Assembly (NCBI GenBank): GCA_946623125.1
Contig: CAMOQR010000007.1
Coordinates: 1 to 50,610 of the forward strand
Length of the DNA stretch: 50,610 bases
Direction of reading: 5' to 3'
From: an uncultured Caryophanales bacterium
GTDB taxonomy: Bacteria > Bacillota_I > Bacilli_A > RF39 > UBA660
Shown here: piece by piece, positions 43,464-50,610 of the stretch
Layout of the letters: each line of letters starts with the position of its first letter
How positions within the stretch are numbered: the stretch's first letter is position 1
The notes under the pieces: model-generated
Told to the model about the DNA's origin: nothing
Seen by the model: only the letters and a program-made list of their open reading frames with translations
Databases searched by the model: none
Position numbers and translations under genes: made by a program

Positions 43464-44507
43464 ATGAAAAAAATTGGTATTGTTACTCTTAATAGTAATG
43501 ATAATTATGGAAATAAACTACAAAATTATGCGTTAAAAACTGTATGCTGTAGATATGGTTTTCAAGTTGATACGTTATGGTTTGATGATGAATATAATTC
43601 TATTAAATTTTTTGTAAAAAGGTTATTGTTTTTTGTAAAAAAGTATAGAAGAGAAATGAAATTTGAAAACTTTACTAGAATGTACTTGAATAGATGCGTT
43701 TTTGATGGTAATCATAATAATTATGATTATTTTATAGCAGGAAGTGACCAAATTTGGAATTATAAATTCAAAGGTGTGCAAAAGAGGTTTAATAATTATT
43801 TTTTAATGTTTTCTCCAAAGAAAAAAAATATTTCATATGCTGCTAGTATTGGTGTTGATACTATTTCTGAGAGTTATATTGAGAAGTTTAAAGATGGTAT
43901 TAATAACATCAATTGCGTCTCAGTAAGAGAAAACGAAGCAAAAGAAGTACTTAAGAATATAACTGATAGAGATGATATTCAAGTTGTTCTAGATCCCACT
44001 ATGCTATTGCCCAAAACTGAGTGGGAGAAGATTATGAAAAAACCTAAAAAACTTAAAAACAAAAAATTTATCCTTAATTACTTTTTAGGGGAATTATCTA
44101 ATGAGAAAAGAAATGGTATAGATGAGTTTGCTCATAGTCATGATTGTATTGTTATTAATATACTTAGTAAAAATGATCCATATTATCTTAGTGATCCTTC
44201 TGAATTCTTATACTTAGAAAAAAATGCATTTTTAATATGTACTGACTCATTTCATGCCAGTGTATTTGCAATTTTGTTTAATACACCATTTGTTGTTTTT
44301 GACAGAGCACAAATAGGCGTATCCTCTATGAATTCGAGAATTAACACGTTGTTGTCTACTTTCCATTTAGAACACAAAAAATGCGATGAAAATGAAATTT
44401 CTTCAAAATATTTAGATAATAATTATGATTTAGCCTATGATATTCTCAAAAATAGAATAGAAGATTCTATTCAATTTATAAAAAAATCTTTAAATATTGA
44501 TGAGTAA
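43464..44507 (+). CDS. Stand-alone polysaccharide pyruvyl transferase
   Basis: About 347 residues, paralogous to the N-terminal half of the 38749 product: GIVTLNSNDNYGNKLQNYALKTV, YFIAGSDQIWNYK, NISYAASIGVDTIS, VVLDPTMLLPKTEW and LICTDSFHASVFAIL. It would transfer pyruvate from PEP to a sugar of the polysaccharide as a ketal. The split counterpart of its redox partner is at 46081, two genes on. Start: GGAGGG lies directly over the tracked ATG 43452 region and 6 bases before ATG 43464, which I use. The 3' end lies before the flippase gene with 49 bases between. Confidence 0.87.
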   Translation: MKKIGIVTLNSNDNYGNKLQNYALKTVCCRYGFQVDTLWFDDEYNSIKFFVKRLLFFVKKYRREMKFENFTRMYLNRCVFDGNHNNYDYFIAGSDQIWNYKFKGVQKRFNNYFLMFSPKKKNISYAASIGVDTISESYIEKFKDGINNINCVSVRENEAKEVLKNITDRDDIQVVLDPTMLLPKTEWEKIMKKPKKLKNKKFILNYFLGELSNEKRNGIDEFAHSHDCIVINILSKNDPYYLSDPSEFLYLEKNAFLICTDSFHASVFAILFNTPFVVFDRAQIGVSSMNSRINTLLSTFHLEHKKCDENEISSKYLDNNYDLAYDILKNRIEDSIQFIKKSLNIDE

Positions 44508-44556
44508 TTTTTGCTTCGCAATAATTATTTTGATTATTTTATTAGGAGGTGTAGAG

Positions 44557-46080
44557 ATGAAAAAATCTCAAAGAAAAATTGGAGCAATTCTTTCTTATAT
44601 TTCAATTATTTCTAGTACTCTAGTCCAGTTATTATATACACCATTGTTAATATCAAAATTAGGTCAAAGTGAGTATGGATTATATTCTCTTGTTAATAGT
44701 ATTATTGGATATTTAACTGTTCTTGATTTAGGATTTGGTAATGCAATAATAGTGTACACTGCTAAATATAGAGCAAAAGGACAGTTTCTTGAAGAAAAAA
44801 AATTGCATGGGATGTTTAATTTGATATTTAAAATTATAGGAATTATAGCTGCTATTTTAAGTTTAATTTTGTATTTTAATGTTGGTACAATATTTGGTAA
44901 AACAATGACAAGGATTGAATTGCATAAAATAAGTATAATGATGTTAATACTATCGTTCAATTTATTTATTACATTTTCTTTTGCTATGTACAATTCAATT
45001 ATCACAGCATATGAAAGATTTACTTTCCAAAAGATTGTTGCGATAATTCATACATTATTAAAACCATTATTGATGATTCCATTATTATTTCTAGGCTATA
45101 AATCGATATCACTTTGTATTATTATTACTGTTACCAACATTATTACAGTATTATCAAACTATATTTACTGCAAAAAAATACTAAATATTAGTACAAGGTT
45201 TATGGGATTCGATAAAAAACTGTTTAGTACTATATTTGGATATTCCATATGGGTTTTTATAGGTATAATTGTGAATAAAATTAATTGGTCAGTAGATAAT
45301 TTTGTATTAGGAGCTGTATCTGGTACAATTGCAGTTTCTGTATATTCTATTGCAGCAACATTAAATCAATTATTCTTAAATCTTTCTAATGCAATTAGTG
45401 GGATTTTGTTACCAAAAATGTCAAAATTGATAGCCAAAAATGTTTCTTCTGAAGAATTAACAAATGAAATGATTAAGGTTGGTAGAATTCAAAACTATAT
45501 GATCTTTCTTATGGGTAGTGGTTTAGTATTATTTGGTAAAAACTTTATAATTATGTGGGCTGGAAAGAATTTTACTGATTCATATTATGTAGCATTATTG
45601 TTAATAATACCTGTATGTTTTCCACTTATTCAAAATTTGGGTTTAAGTATAATGCAGGCTATGAATAAGTATAGATTTAAATCTCTTTCTACTGCTGCTA
45701 TGTCAATCGTTAATGTGATTATTAGTATATATTTTGCTAAAAAGTGGGGTGCAATTGGTGCAGCTCTAGGAACTTGTATTGCTTTAATAGTATGCAATAT
45801 TATTATAATTAATATTTATTACTATAAAGTAATAAAATTAGATATCATAAAATTTTGGAAAAGTATTATTGGACAAGTTTTACCGTTTTCAATTCCTATT
45901 TTAATTATTGTTTTAATTATGCATTTTACAAATTTGACAGGTATTGTTAATTTTATAGTATATGGCGGAAGTTACACTTTTATGTACTGTTTAATAGCTT
46001 ATTATTTAACTATGAACGATTATGAAAAAAATATAGTAAATAGCTTATTAATAAAACTACATTTAAAGAAGGTGAAATAG
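44557..46080 (+). CDS. Wzx-type polysaccharide flippase (MOP superfamily)
   Basis: About 507 residues with 12-14 hydrophobic segments. It begins SQRKIGAILSYISIISSTLVQLLYTPLLISKLGQSEYGLYSLVNSIIGYLTVLDLGFGNAIIVYTAKY, the classic start of polysaccharide exporters, and later has KINWSVDNFVLGAVSGTIAVSVYSIAATLNQLFLNLSNAI. It should flip the undecaprenyl-linked unit across the membrane for the Wzy-like protein at 37611. The tracked start (44497) overlaps the previous gene; AGGAGGTG 7 bases before ATG 44557 decides the start. It touches the next gene without a gap. Confidence 0.9.
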   Translation: MKKSQRKIGAILSYISIISSTLVQLLYTPLLISKLGQSEYGLYSLVNSIIGYLTVLDLGFGNAIIVYTAKYRAKGQFLEEKKLHGMFNLIFKIIGIIAAILSLILYFNVGTIFGKTMTRIELHKISIMMLILSFNLFITFSFAMYNSIITAYERFTFQKIVAIIHTLLKPLLMIPLLFLGYKSISLCIIITVTNIITVLSNYIYCKKILNISTRFMGFDKKLFSTIFGYSIWVFIGIIVNKINWSVDNFVLGAVSGTIAVSVYSIAATLNQLFLNLSNAISGILLPKMSKLIAKNVSSEELTNEMIKVGRIQNYMIFLMGSGLVLFGKNFIIMWAGKNFTDSYYVALLLIIPVCFPLIQNLGLSIMQAMNKYRFKSLSTAAMSIVNVIISIYFAKKWGAIGAALGTCIALIVCNIIIINIYYYKVIKLDIIKFWKSIIGQVLPFSIPILIIVLIMHFTNLTGIVNFIVYGGSYTFMYCLIAYYLTMNDYEKNIVNSLLIKLHLKKVK

Positions 46081-47235
46081 ATGGATATTATATGTGATAG
46101 AACCAAATGTTGCGGTTGCCATGCTTGTTATAATATATGCCCTAAGAATGCTGTTGAAATGATAACTGATGAAAAGGGATTTAAATATCCGGTTATTAAT
46201 CAAAAAAAATGTATCAATTGTGGATTATGTGTAAAAGTATGTCCTATCCTAAAAAATAACGTAAATAAATATCAAAAAAAGGTTTACGCAATTTACAATA
46301 AAAATGAAGAAGAAAGATTGAATAGTTCTTCAGGTGGTCTTTTTATTCTTTTGGCAAAAGCGATTTTAAATATGAATGGTGTTGTTTTTGGAGCATCATT
46401 TGATAAAGATTTTTGCGTATTTCATTCTTATGTAGAAGATGAAAATGAAATCATAAGACTTCAAGGTTCTAAATATGTACAAAGCACTATAGGTGATACT
46501 TATAAAAAGGTTAAAGAGTTTTTGGAAAAAGATATATATGTATTATTTACTGGAACATCATGTCAAATCGAAGGATTAAAATCATTTTTAATTAAAGATT
46601 ATGATAAATTATATACTCAAGATTTAATCTGTCATGGTGTTCCTTCACCAAAGGTTTGGCAGAAGTATTTAGATTATCAAAAAAAGATTTATAAGAATAA
46701 TGATATTAAAAACATATCTTTTAGAAATAAGGCTCATTCTTGGTCATTATTCTCTACTAGAATTGATTTTAATGGTAAAGTCTATAGTAAGACTCACGAT
46801 AAGGATTTATTTATGCAGGCTTTTCTGAGTAATACTTGTTTAAGAGAGTCTTGTTATAATTGCCATTTTAAGAATGATTATAGGAATTCTGATATTACGT
46901 TGGCCGACTTCTGGGGTGTATCCAAAGTTCATCCTAATATGAATGATGAAAAAGGAACTTCTTTAGTTATTATTAATTCTAGAAAGGGCCAAGAATTATT
47001 TGATTTAATAAAGACAGAATGCAAATATGAAGTATCATATGAAGATATTATTTATTTATATAATCCAGCATATATTAGAAGTGCTATTAAGGATAAAAAA
47101 TATGATGCTTTTTATGAAAATATCGATAAAATGGAATTTGATATTTTGGTTAAAAAATATGTAAGTCATATAAGTATTTTTAAAAAGTTAATTAGGAAAA
47201 CTAGAAATATAATAAAGAAAGTATTAGATAAATAG
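46081..47235 (+). CDS. Stand-alone FrhB-type iron-sulfur oxidoreductase of the polysaccharide locus
   Basis: 384 residues, closely related to the C-terminal half of the 38749 product. Two [4Fe-4S] motifs at the start (CCGCHACYNICP, CINCGLCVKVCP), then SSSGGLFILLAKAILNMNGVVFGASFDKDFCVFH, LFTGTSCQIEGLKSFL, LICHGVPSPKVWQKYLDY and CYNCHFKNDYRNSDITLADFWG. These are coenzyme F420 hydrogenase/dehydrogenase beta-subunit domains, but F420 use is not implied in this setting. Such proteins recur next to pyruvyl transferases in EPS loci with no defined reaction. The start codon follows the flippase stop directly, with AAGGTGA upstream. It is the last gene of the operon. Confidence 0.88.
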   Translation: MDIICDRTKCCGCHACYNICPKNAVEMITDEKGFKYPVINQKKCINCGLCVKVCPILKNNVNKYQKKVYAIYNKNEEERLNSSSGGLFILLAKAILNMNGVVFGASFDKDFCVFHSYVEDENEIIRLQGSKYVQSTIGDTYKKVKEFLEKDIYVLFTGTSCQIEGLKSFLIKDYDKLYTQDLICHGVPSPKVWQKYLDYQKKIYKNNDIKNISFRNKAHSWSLFSTRIDFNGKVYSKTHDKDLFMQAFLSNTCLRESCYNCHFKNDYRNSDITLADFWGVSKVHPNMNDEKGTSLVIINSRKGQELFDLIKTECKYEVSYEDIIYLYNPAYIRSAIKDKKYDAFYENIDKMEFDILVKKYVSHISIFKKLIRKTRNIIKKVLDK

Positions 47236-47281
47236 ATATTGCGTTTTAAATACTCATTATTATTTGATTTTTTGAATAAAG

Positions 47282-47314
47282 AAAAAAGTCAATGCTATAT
47301 GCATCGACTTTTTT
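47282..47314. terminator. Bidirectional terminator between convergent genes
   Basis: AAAAAAGTC pairs with GACTTTTTT, continued after one mismatch by ATGC/GCAT, loop TATAT. It ends the polysaccharide operon on the plus strand and the repeat protein on the minus strand. Confidence 0.85.
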
Positions 47315-47328
47315 AATTTTCATTTTTT

Positions 47329-50229
47329 TTATAATTTGCATACTCCTGATTTGAATTGATATATATTATTATTGTAATAATATGGTCCATTAAATTGAAC
47401 ATCTTTTTGACCATCTTTGAAATAAACTACATATTTATCTACGATATCAACACCGTTAAAGTTTGTATTAATAATTCCATCGTTTAATACATAACTAGTT
47501 CCTAGTGATTTAATATACTTTGCACCAGTATAGTATGAAACTCCTTTTTCGAATATTCTTTGTTCTTCATTATCATTTTTGATTCCATTAACTGTAGTAT
47601 CTTTTTCACCATTTGTGAAATATACTGTATATTTACCAACTTTTTTCATACCAGTGAATGTAGTATCTACAACGCCATTTTTAAATACGTAACTTGTTTG
47701 TGCTGTACTAACATATTTTGCACCAGTATAGTTAGATGCGATACCTTTGTTAAATAAGTATGTATTATTTTTATATTCATTAACTCCATTATAATTTATA
47801 TCTTTTTCTCCATTAGTGAAGTAAACCGTATATTTATCAACTTTATCTATACCAGTAAAATCTGTATTTATAATTCCATTATTTAATACAAAACTAGTTC
47901 CTATTTTTTTCATGTATTTTGCACCAGTATAGTAAGCAACTCCATCCTCAAAAGCATATTTATTATTATTATGAGTAATTATTTCATTTTTGCTTGTATC
48001 TTTTTCACCATTTGTGAAGTAAACATTACGTCCATCAACTATAGCAATACCATTAAAATTAGTATCTACTATACCATTTTCAAATACATAACTTGTTTTA
48101 TCATCTTTTACATATTTTGCACCAGTATAGTTAGATAAAACACCTTTATTAAATAGATATTTATTTCCATCTATTTCTTTCGTACCATTAATAGTTACAT
48201 CCTTTTCACCATTTGTGAAATATACTGTATATTTATCAACTTTATCAGTACCTGTAAATTCTTTATTAACAATACCATTTTTAAATTCATAACTTGTTCC
48301 AGCTGATTTTACATATAGAGCACCAGTATATCCTACAGGAGCACCATTTTCATAAAGGTAAGTGTTTCCTTCTTCTTCAACAACTGTAAGGTTTGTTTTA
48401 TCAAGTTTTCTTACTTCATATAAGTTATTAATAGTTGCAACTGCATATCCATTTTCTAGATAATCTGCATCCATCTTAGTAGTATATAATCCACCAGTAA
48501 TATTAAGTTCATCTGCTAATCCTTCTTCAATTGCAAATGTTCCAATATGTTTAATATTTTGAATGTCTAATGATGAGTTGACATCACCAGTTTTTGCATA
48601 ACCACTTGGAACCCACCAGTCTAATTCAATTTTTCCTGATATTGTTCCAGTTGTATCTACTTCAATTTGAGTTCCATCTGCATAGTATGCTGGAGCCCAG
48701 CACATATCGAATGCAGTATTTCCTTCTGTTACATACATGCTTGTTGATCCATTAATAAGTACATGACCATTATTAGAACTTAATGCGTATGAAACATTGC
48801 TGTTTTCTCTACCATCTAAAACCATATCTGTTAAAGTTAGGTTAGAGTAGTTTTGAATGATCATAAGTCCACCAGTATTTTTAATTGTACCATTTTTCAT
48901 TACAATTGTTGAATCTTTTAATAATTGGAAAGATTGATTCTTTGTACCAGTAGATCCAGCATAATTTCCAGTAACATTATAAGTGTGTCCACCAAAATCA
49001 ATAGTGATATTTCTTCCAGATGGAATAATAATACCACTTGCATTTAAATCATCAGATAATACTTCAATAGTAGTTTGAGTACCATCAGTTATACTATTAA
49101 CAGCATCACTTAATGTTGCATAATAAGTATCACCAATTTTTGCTTTTCCTTCTACAATTGTATAGGTATCTGTACCTGTAACAACATATCCTTCTGGTAA
49201 ATTTGATATATTAGGCATAGAAGAAAATTCTCCACCAGTGATATTAAGCTCATCTGCTAAACCTTCTTCAATTGCAAATGTTCCAATATGTTTAATATTT
49301 TGAATGTTTAATGATGAGTTAACATCACCAGTTTTTACATAACCACTTGGAACCCACCAGTCTAATTCAATTTTTCCTGAAATAGTTCCGGTTGTATCTA
49401 CAACGATTTGAGTTCCATTTGCATAGTATGCTGGAGCCCAGCACATATCGAATGCAGTATTTCCTTCTGTTACATACATGCTTGTTGATCCATTAATAAG
49501 TACATGACCATTATTAGAACTTAATGCGTATGAAACATTGCTGTTTTCTCTACCATCTAAAACCATATCTGTTAAAGTTAGGTTAGAGTAGTTTTGAATG
49601 ATCATAAGTCCACCAGTATTTTTAATTGTACCATTTTTCATTACAATTGTTGAATCTTTTAATAATTGGAAAGATTGATTCTTTGTACCAGTAGATCCAG
49701 CATAATTTCCAGTAACATTATAAGTGTGTCCACCAAAATCAATAGTGATATTTCTTCCAGATGGAATAATAATACCACTTGCGTTTAAATCATCAGATAA
49801 TACCTCAATAGTAGTTTGAGTACCATCAGTTATACTATTAACTGCATCACTTAATGTAGCATAATATGTATCACCAATTTTTGCTTTTCCTTCATTTACA
49901 GTAGGTGTACTTTCGTTCCTATCTGTTGTTTCTTCTTCATTAGATGTTGTATTTTCTTCAGGAGTAGCTGGGGTTGTTACTTCTGGAGTTTGATTTTCTT
50001 CAGTTTGTTTTTCTTCATCATTTTCATCTGTTTGAGTTTCCTCTGAATCTTTATTTTGACTATTATCATTTTGAATTTCTTCTACTTCATTAGCAGGAGT
50101 TTCAACTATTGTTTCATCATTTGTATTATTTTCTGCATTAACATTTGGTATGTATACTGAAAAAACCATAATTGCTAATGATAAAAACATCAAAACATTA
50201 GATAATTTTGAAATTTTTGTTTTTTTCAT
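47329..50229 (-). CDS. Secreted repetitive surface protein with two near-identical beta-helix blocks
   Basis: 966 residues. Signal peptide MKKTKISKLSNVLMFLSLAIMVFSVYIPNVNAEN, then an acidic low-complexity spacer (about 35-125, rich in E, T, N, Q and P) that could span the wall. Two copies of a 247-residue block follow (GKAKIGDTYYATLSDAVNSITDGTQTTIEVLSDDL...ITIDFGGHTYNV...LADELNITGG), resembling a pectate-lyase-type beta-helix. About five C-terminal repeats of roughly 68 residues come next (YTGAKYV...GTSYVFKNGVVDTTFTG...KYTVYFTNGEKD), which look like a wall- or glycan-binding repeat; I cannot name the family. There is no sorting motif; the end is FKSGVCKL. AAAGAAAGGA precedes the ATG. Likely an adhesin or wall-associated protein. 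Confidence 0.85.
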   Translation of the reverse strand: MKKTKISKLSNVLMFLSLAIMVFSVYIPNVNAENNTNDETIVETPANEVEEIQNDNSQNKDSEETQTDENDEEKQTEENQTPEVTTPATPEENTTSNEEETTDRNESTPTVNEGKAKIGDTYYATLSDAVNSITDGTQTTIEVLSDDLNASGIIIPSGRNITIDFGGHTYNVTGNYAGSTGTKNQSFQLLKDSTIVMKNGTIKNTGGLMIIQNYSNLTLTDMVLDGRENSNVSYALSSNNGHVLINGSTSMYVTEGNTAFDMCWAPAYYANGTQIVVDTTGTISGKIELDWWVPSGYVKTGDVNSSLNIQNIKHIGTFAIEEGLADELNITGGEFSSMPNISNLPEGYVVTGTDTYTIVEGKAKIGDTYYATLSDAVNSITDGTQTTIEVLSDDLNASGIIIPSGRNITIDFGGHTYNVTGNYAGSTGTKNQSFQLLKDSTIVMKNGTIKNTGGLMIIQNYSNLTLTDMVLDGRENSNVSYALSSNNGHVLINGSTSMYVTEGNTAFDMCWAPAYYADGTQIEVDTTGTISGKIELDWWVPSGYAKTGDVNSSLDIQNIKHIGTFAIEEGLADELNITGGLYTTKMDADYLENGYAVATINNLYEVRKLDKTNLTVVEEEGNTYLYENGAPVGYTGALYVKSAGTSYEFKNGIVNKEFTGTDKVDKYTVYFTNGEKDVTINGTKEIDGNKYLFNKGVLSNYTGAKYVKDDKTSYVFENGIVDTNFNGIAIVDGRNVYFTNGEKDTSKNEIITHNNNKYAFEDGVAYYTGAKYMKKIGTSFVLNNGIINTDFTGIDKVDKYTVYFTNGEKDINYNGVNEYKNNTYLFNKGIASNYTGAKYVSTAQTSYVFKNGVVDTTFTGMKKVGKYTVYFTNGEKDTTVNGIKNDNEEQRIFEKGVSYYTGAKYIKSLGTSYVLNDGIINTNFNGVDIVDKYVVYFKDGQKDVQFNGPYYYNNNIYQFKSGVCKL
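48412..49893 (-). repeat. Direct 741-base duplication within the repeat protein
   Basis: The coding segment from about 49893 down to 49153 recurs from 49152 down to about 48490 with a period of 741 bases and only a few substitutions (for example ANGTQIVV against ADGTQIEV). The two copies diverge after the ITGG motif, where EFSSMPNIS is replaced by LYTTKMDAD. High DNA identity implies a recent duplication or ongoing homogenisation. Confidence 0.88.
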
Positions 50230-50414
50230 ATTTTTTTCCTTTCTTTAAATAATATTTATAAATTTTTATTAGTTATCTTTTTTTTCATCACCTTCTTTTC
50301 CCTATTTGTAAATTATAATAGCAAAGATATTTTCAATTATCAAGTAATTTTTCTTGGGTAATAATTATAAAGTAGATGTATTAATTATAAAAAAAGGTAG
50401 TAGAAGGTGATTAA
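50230..50414. promoter_or_regulatory. Divergent intergenic region
   Basis: 185 bases between two divergent genes. On the minus strand TATAAT (50317-50312) could serve the repeat protein; its -35 is unclear (TTGAAA is only 13 bases away). On the plus strand an AT-rich TAATTATAAA stretch before AGAAGGTGAT may hold the promoter of the last gene. No gene seen. Confidence 0.4.
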
Positions 50415-50610
50415 TTGACTAATATTAATATAAAAGATAGGAAGAGTGTAAAGATATTATTTATAGATGATGGTGGTTTTGATATTGAACCTTTAAAACA
50501 ACTTGGATATATTGATAATGCTGTTAAATATGCTCCTACGAAATCAGAAATTGTCTTTTATTATAAAAATTGGAATGATAAATTAATTGTTTATGTTGAA
50601 AATATTGGCC
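50415..50610 (+). CDS. Start of an unrecognised protein, cut by the window end
   Basis: The frame from TTG 50415 is open to the last base and is not in the ORF track. AGAAGGTGA lies 5 bases upstream. The 65 visible residues read MTNINIKDRKSVKILFIDDGGFDIEPLKQLGYIDN... then NAVKYAPTKSEIVFYYKNWNDKLIVYV. I do not recognise a family; no signal peptide or membrane helix is visible, so a cytoplasmic protein is likely. Confidence 0.6.
   Translation, partial: MTNINIKDRKSVKILFIDDGGFDIEPLKQLGYIDNAVKYAPTKSEIVFYYKNWNDKLIVYVENIG

Noticed and set aside
46081-47235. Evidence for F420-dependent metabolism or methanogen-like hydrogenase
   Set aside because: The family name comes from archaeal FrhB, but the setting is a polysaccharide locus and no F420 or hydrogenase genes are present.
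1-50610. Mycoplasma-type genetic code suggested by AT richness and DUF285 repeats
   Set aside because: Many genes end in TGA and Trp is encoded by TGG throughout, so the standard bacterial code applies.

Overview
The window is very AT-rich, uses the standard code (TGA works as a stop, for example at the end of the first gene) and has Gram-positive markers: an LtaS-type enzyme, C-terminal NPVTG wall-sorting signals, AddAB recombination, a YceD-L32 gene pair, strong GGAGG ribosome binding sites and extended -10 promoters. Together these suggest an uncultured, probably gut-associated low-GC Firmicute of the Bacilli/RF39 or Erysipelotrichia kind. The lineage is my inference; no rRNA gene is present. 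I saw no tRNA, IS element, prophage or CRISPR array by eye, and no gene-free gap exceeds 300 bases.

Layout. (1) 1-5539: four tandem paralogous secreted beta-helix proteins ending in NPVTGT plus a membrane anchor; the first is cut by the window edge. (2) 5584-8378: an FtsW/RodA-type glycosyltransferase, convergent with a membrane-anchored NodB deacetylase that contains a duplicated module. (3) 8526-21374: a papain-like protease with Big2 and dockerin domains, two flavoproteins, a BspA/DUF285 repeat protein, an LTA-synthase-like enzyme, a zinc protease and a MYG1 protein. Most of these units are separated by compact terminator-promoter junctions. (4) 21457-22712: a small membrane protein overlapping yceD, then rpmF. 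The L32 protein carries an N-terminal extension resembling the Prp-cleaved leader of L27. (5) 22811-29493: a 1914-residue prepilin-like protein with Cys-rich Ig-like repeats and a thrombospondin-1-like motif, plus a companion membrane protein. (6) 29554-35437: addB, addA and a GNAT gene in overlapping order. (7) 35613-47235: an exopolysaccharide/capsule locus with a priming sugar transferase, GT4, Wzy-like protein, fused pyruvyl transferase/FrhB, CDP-glycerol transferase, GT2, stand-alone pyruvyl transferase, Wzx flippase and stand-alone FrhB. (8) 47329-50229, minus strand: a repetitive secreted protein with a 741-bp internal duplication. A divergent gene is cut at the right edge.

How it fits together. 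Most of the window builds or decorates the cell surface: septal peptidoglycan synthesis, glycerophosphate polymer synthesis, polysaccharide modified with pyruvate and possibly glycerol phosphate, wall-linked and pilin-like adhesins, and secreted hydrolases. Housekeeping genes (rpmF, addAB, flavoproteins) are interspersed. Neither sortase nor type IV pilus assembly genes are in the window, so the machinery for the anchored and pilin-like proteins must lie elsewhere. The strongest candidates for undescribed biology are the L32 leader and the giant Cys-rich prepilin. Next come the fused and split pyruvyl transferase/FrhB pairs and the terminators whose loop supplies the next promoter's -35 box.
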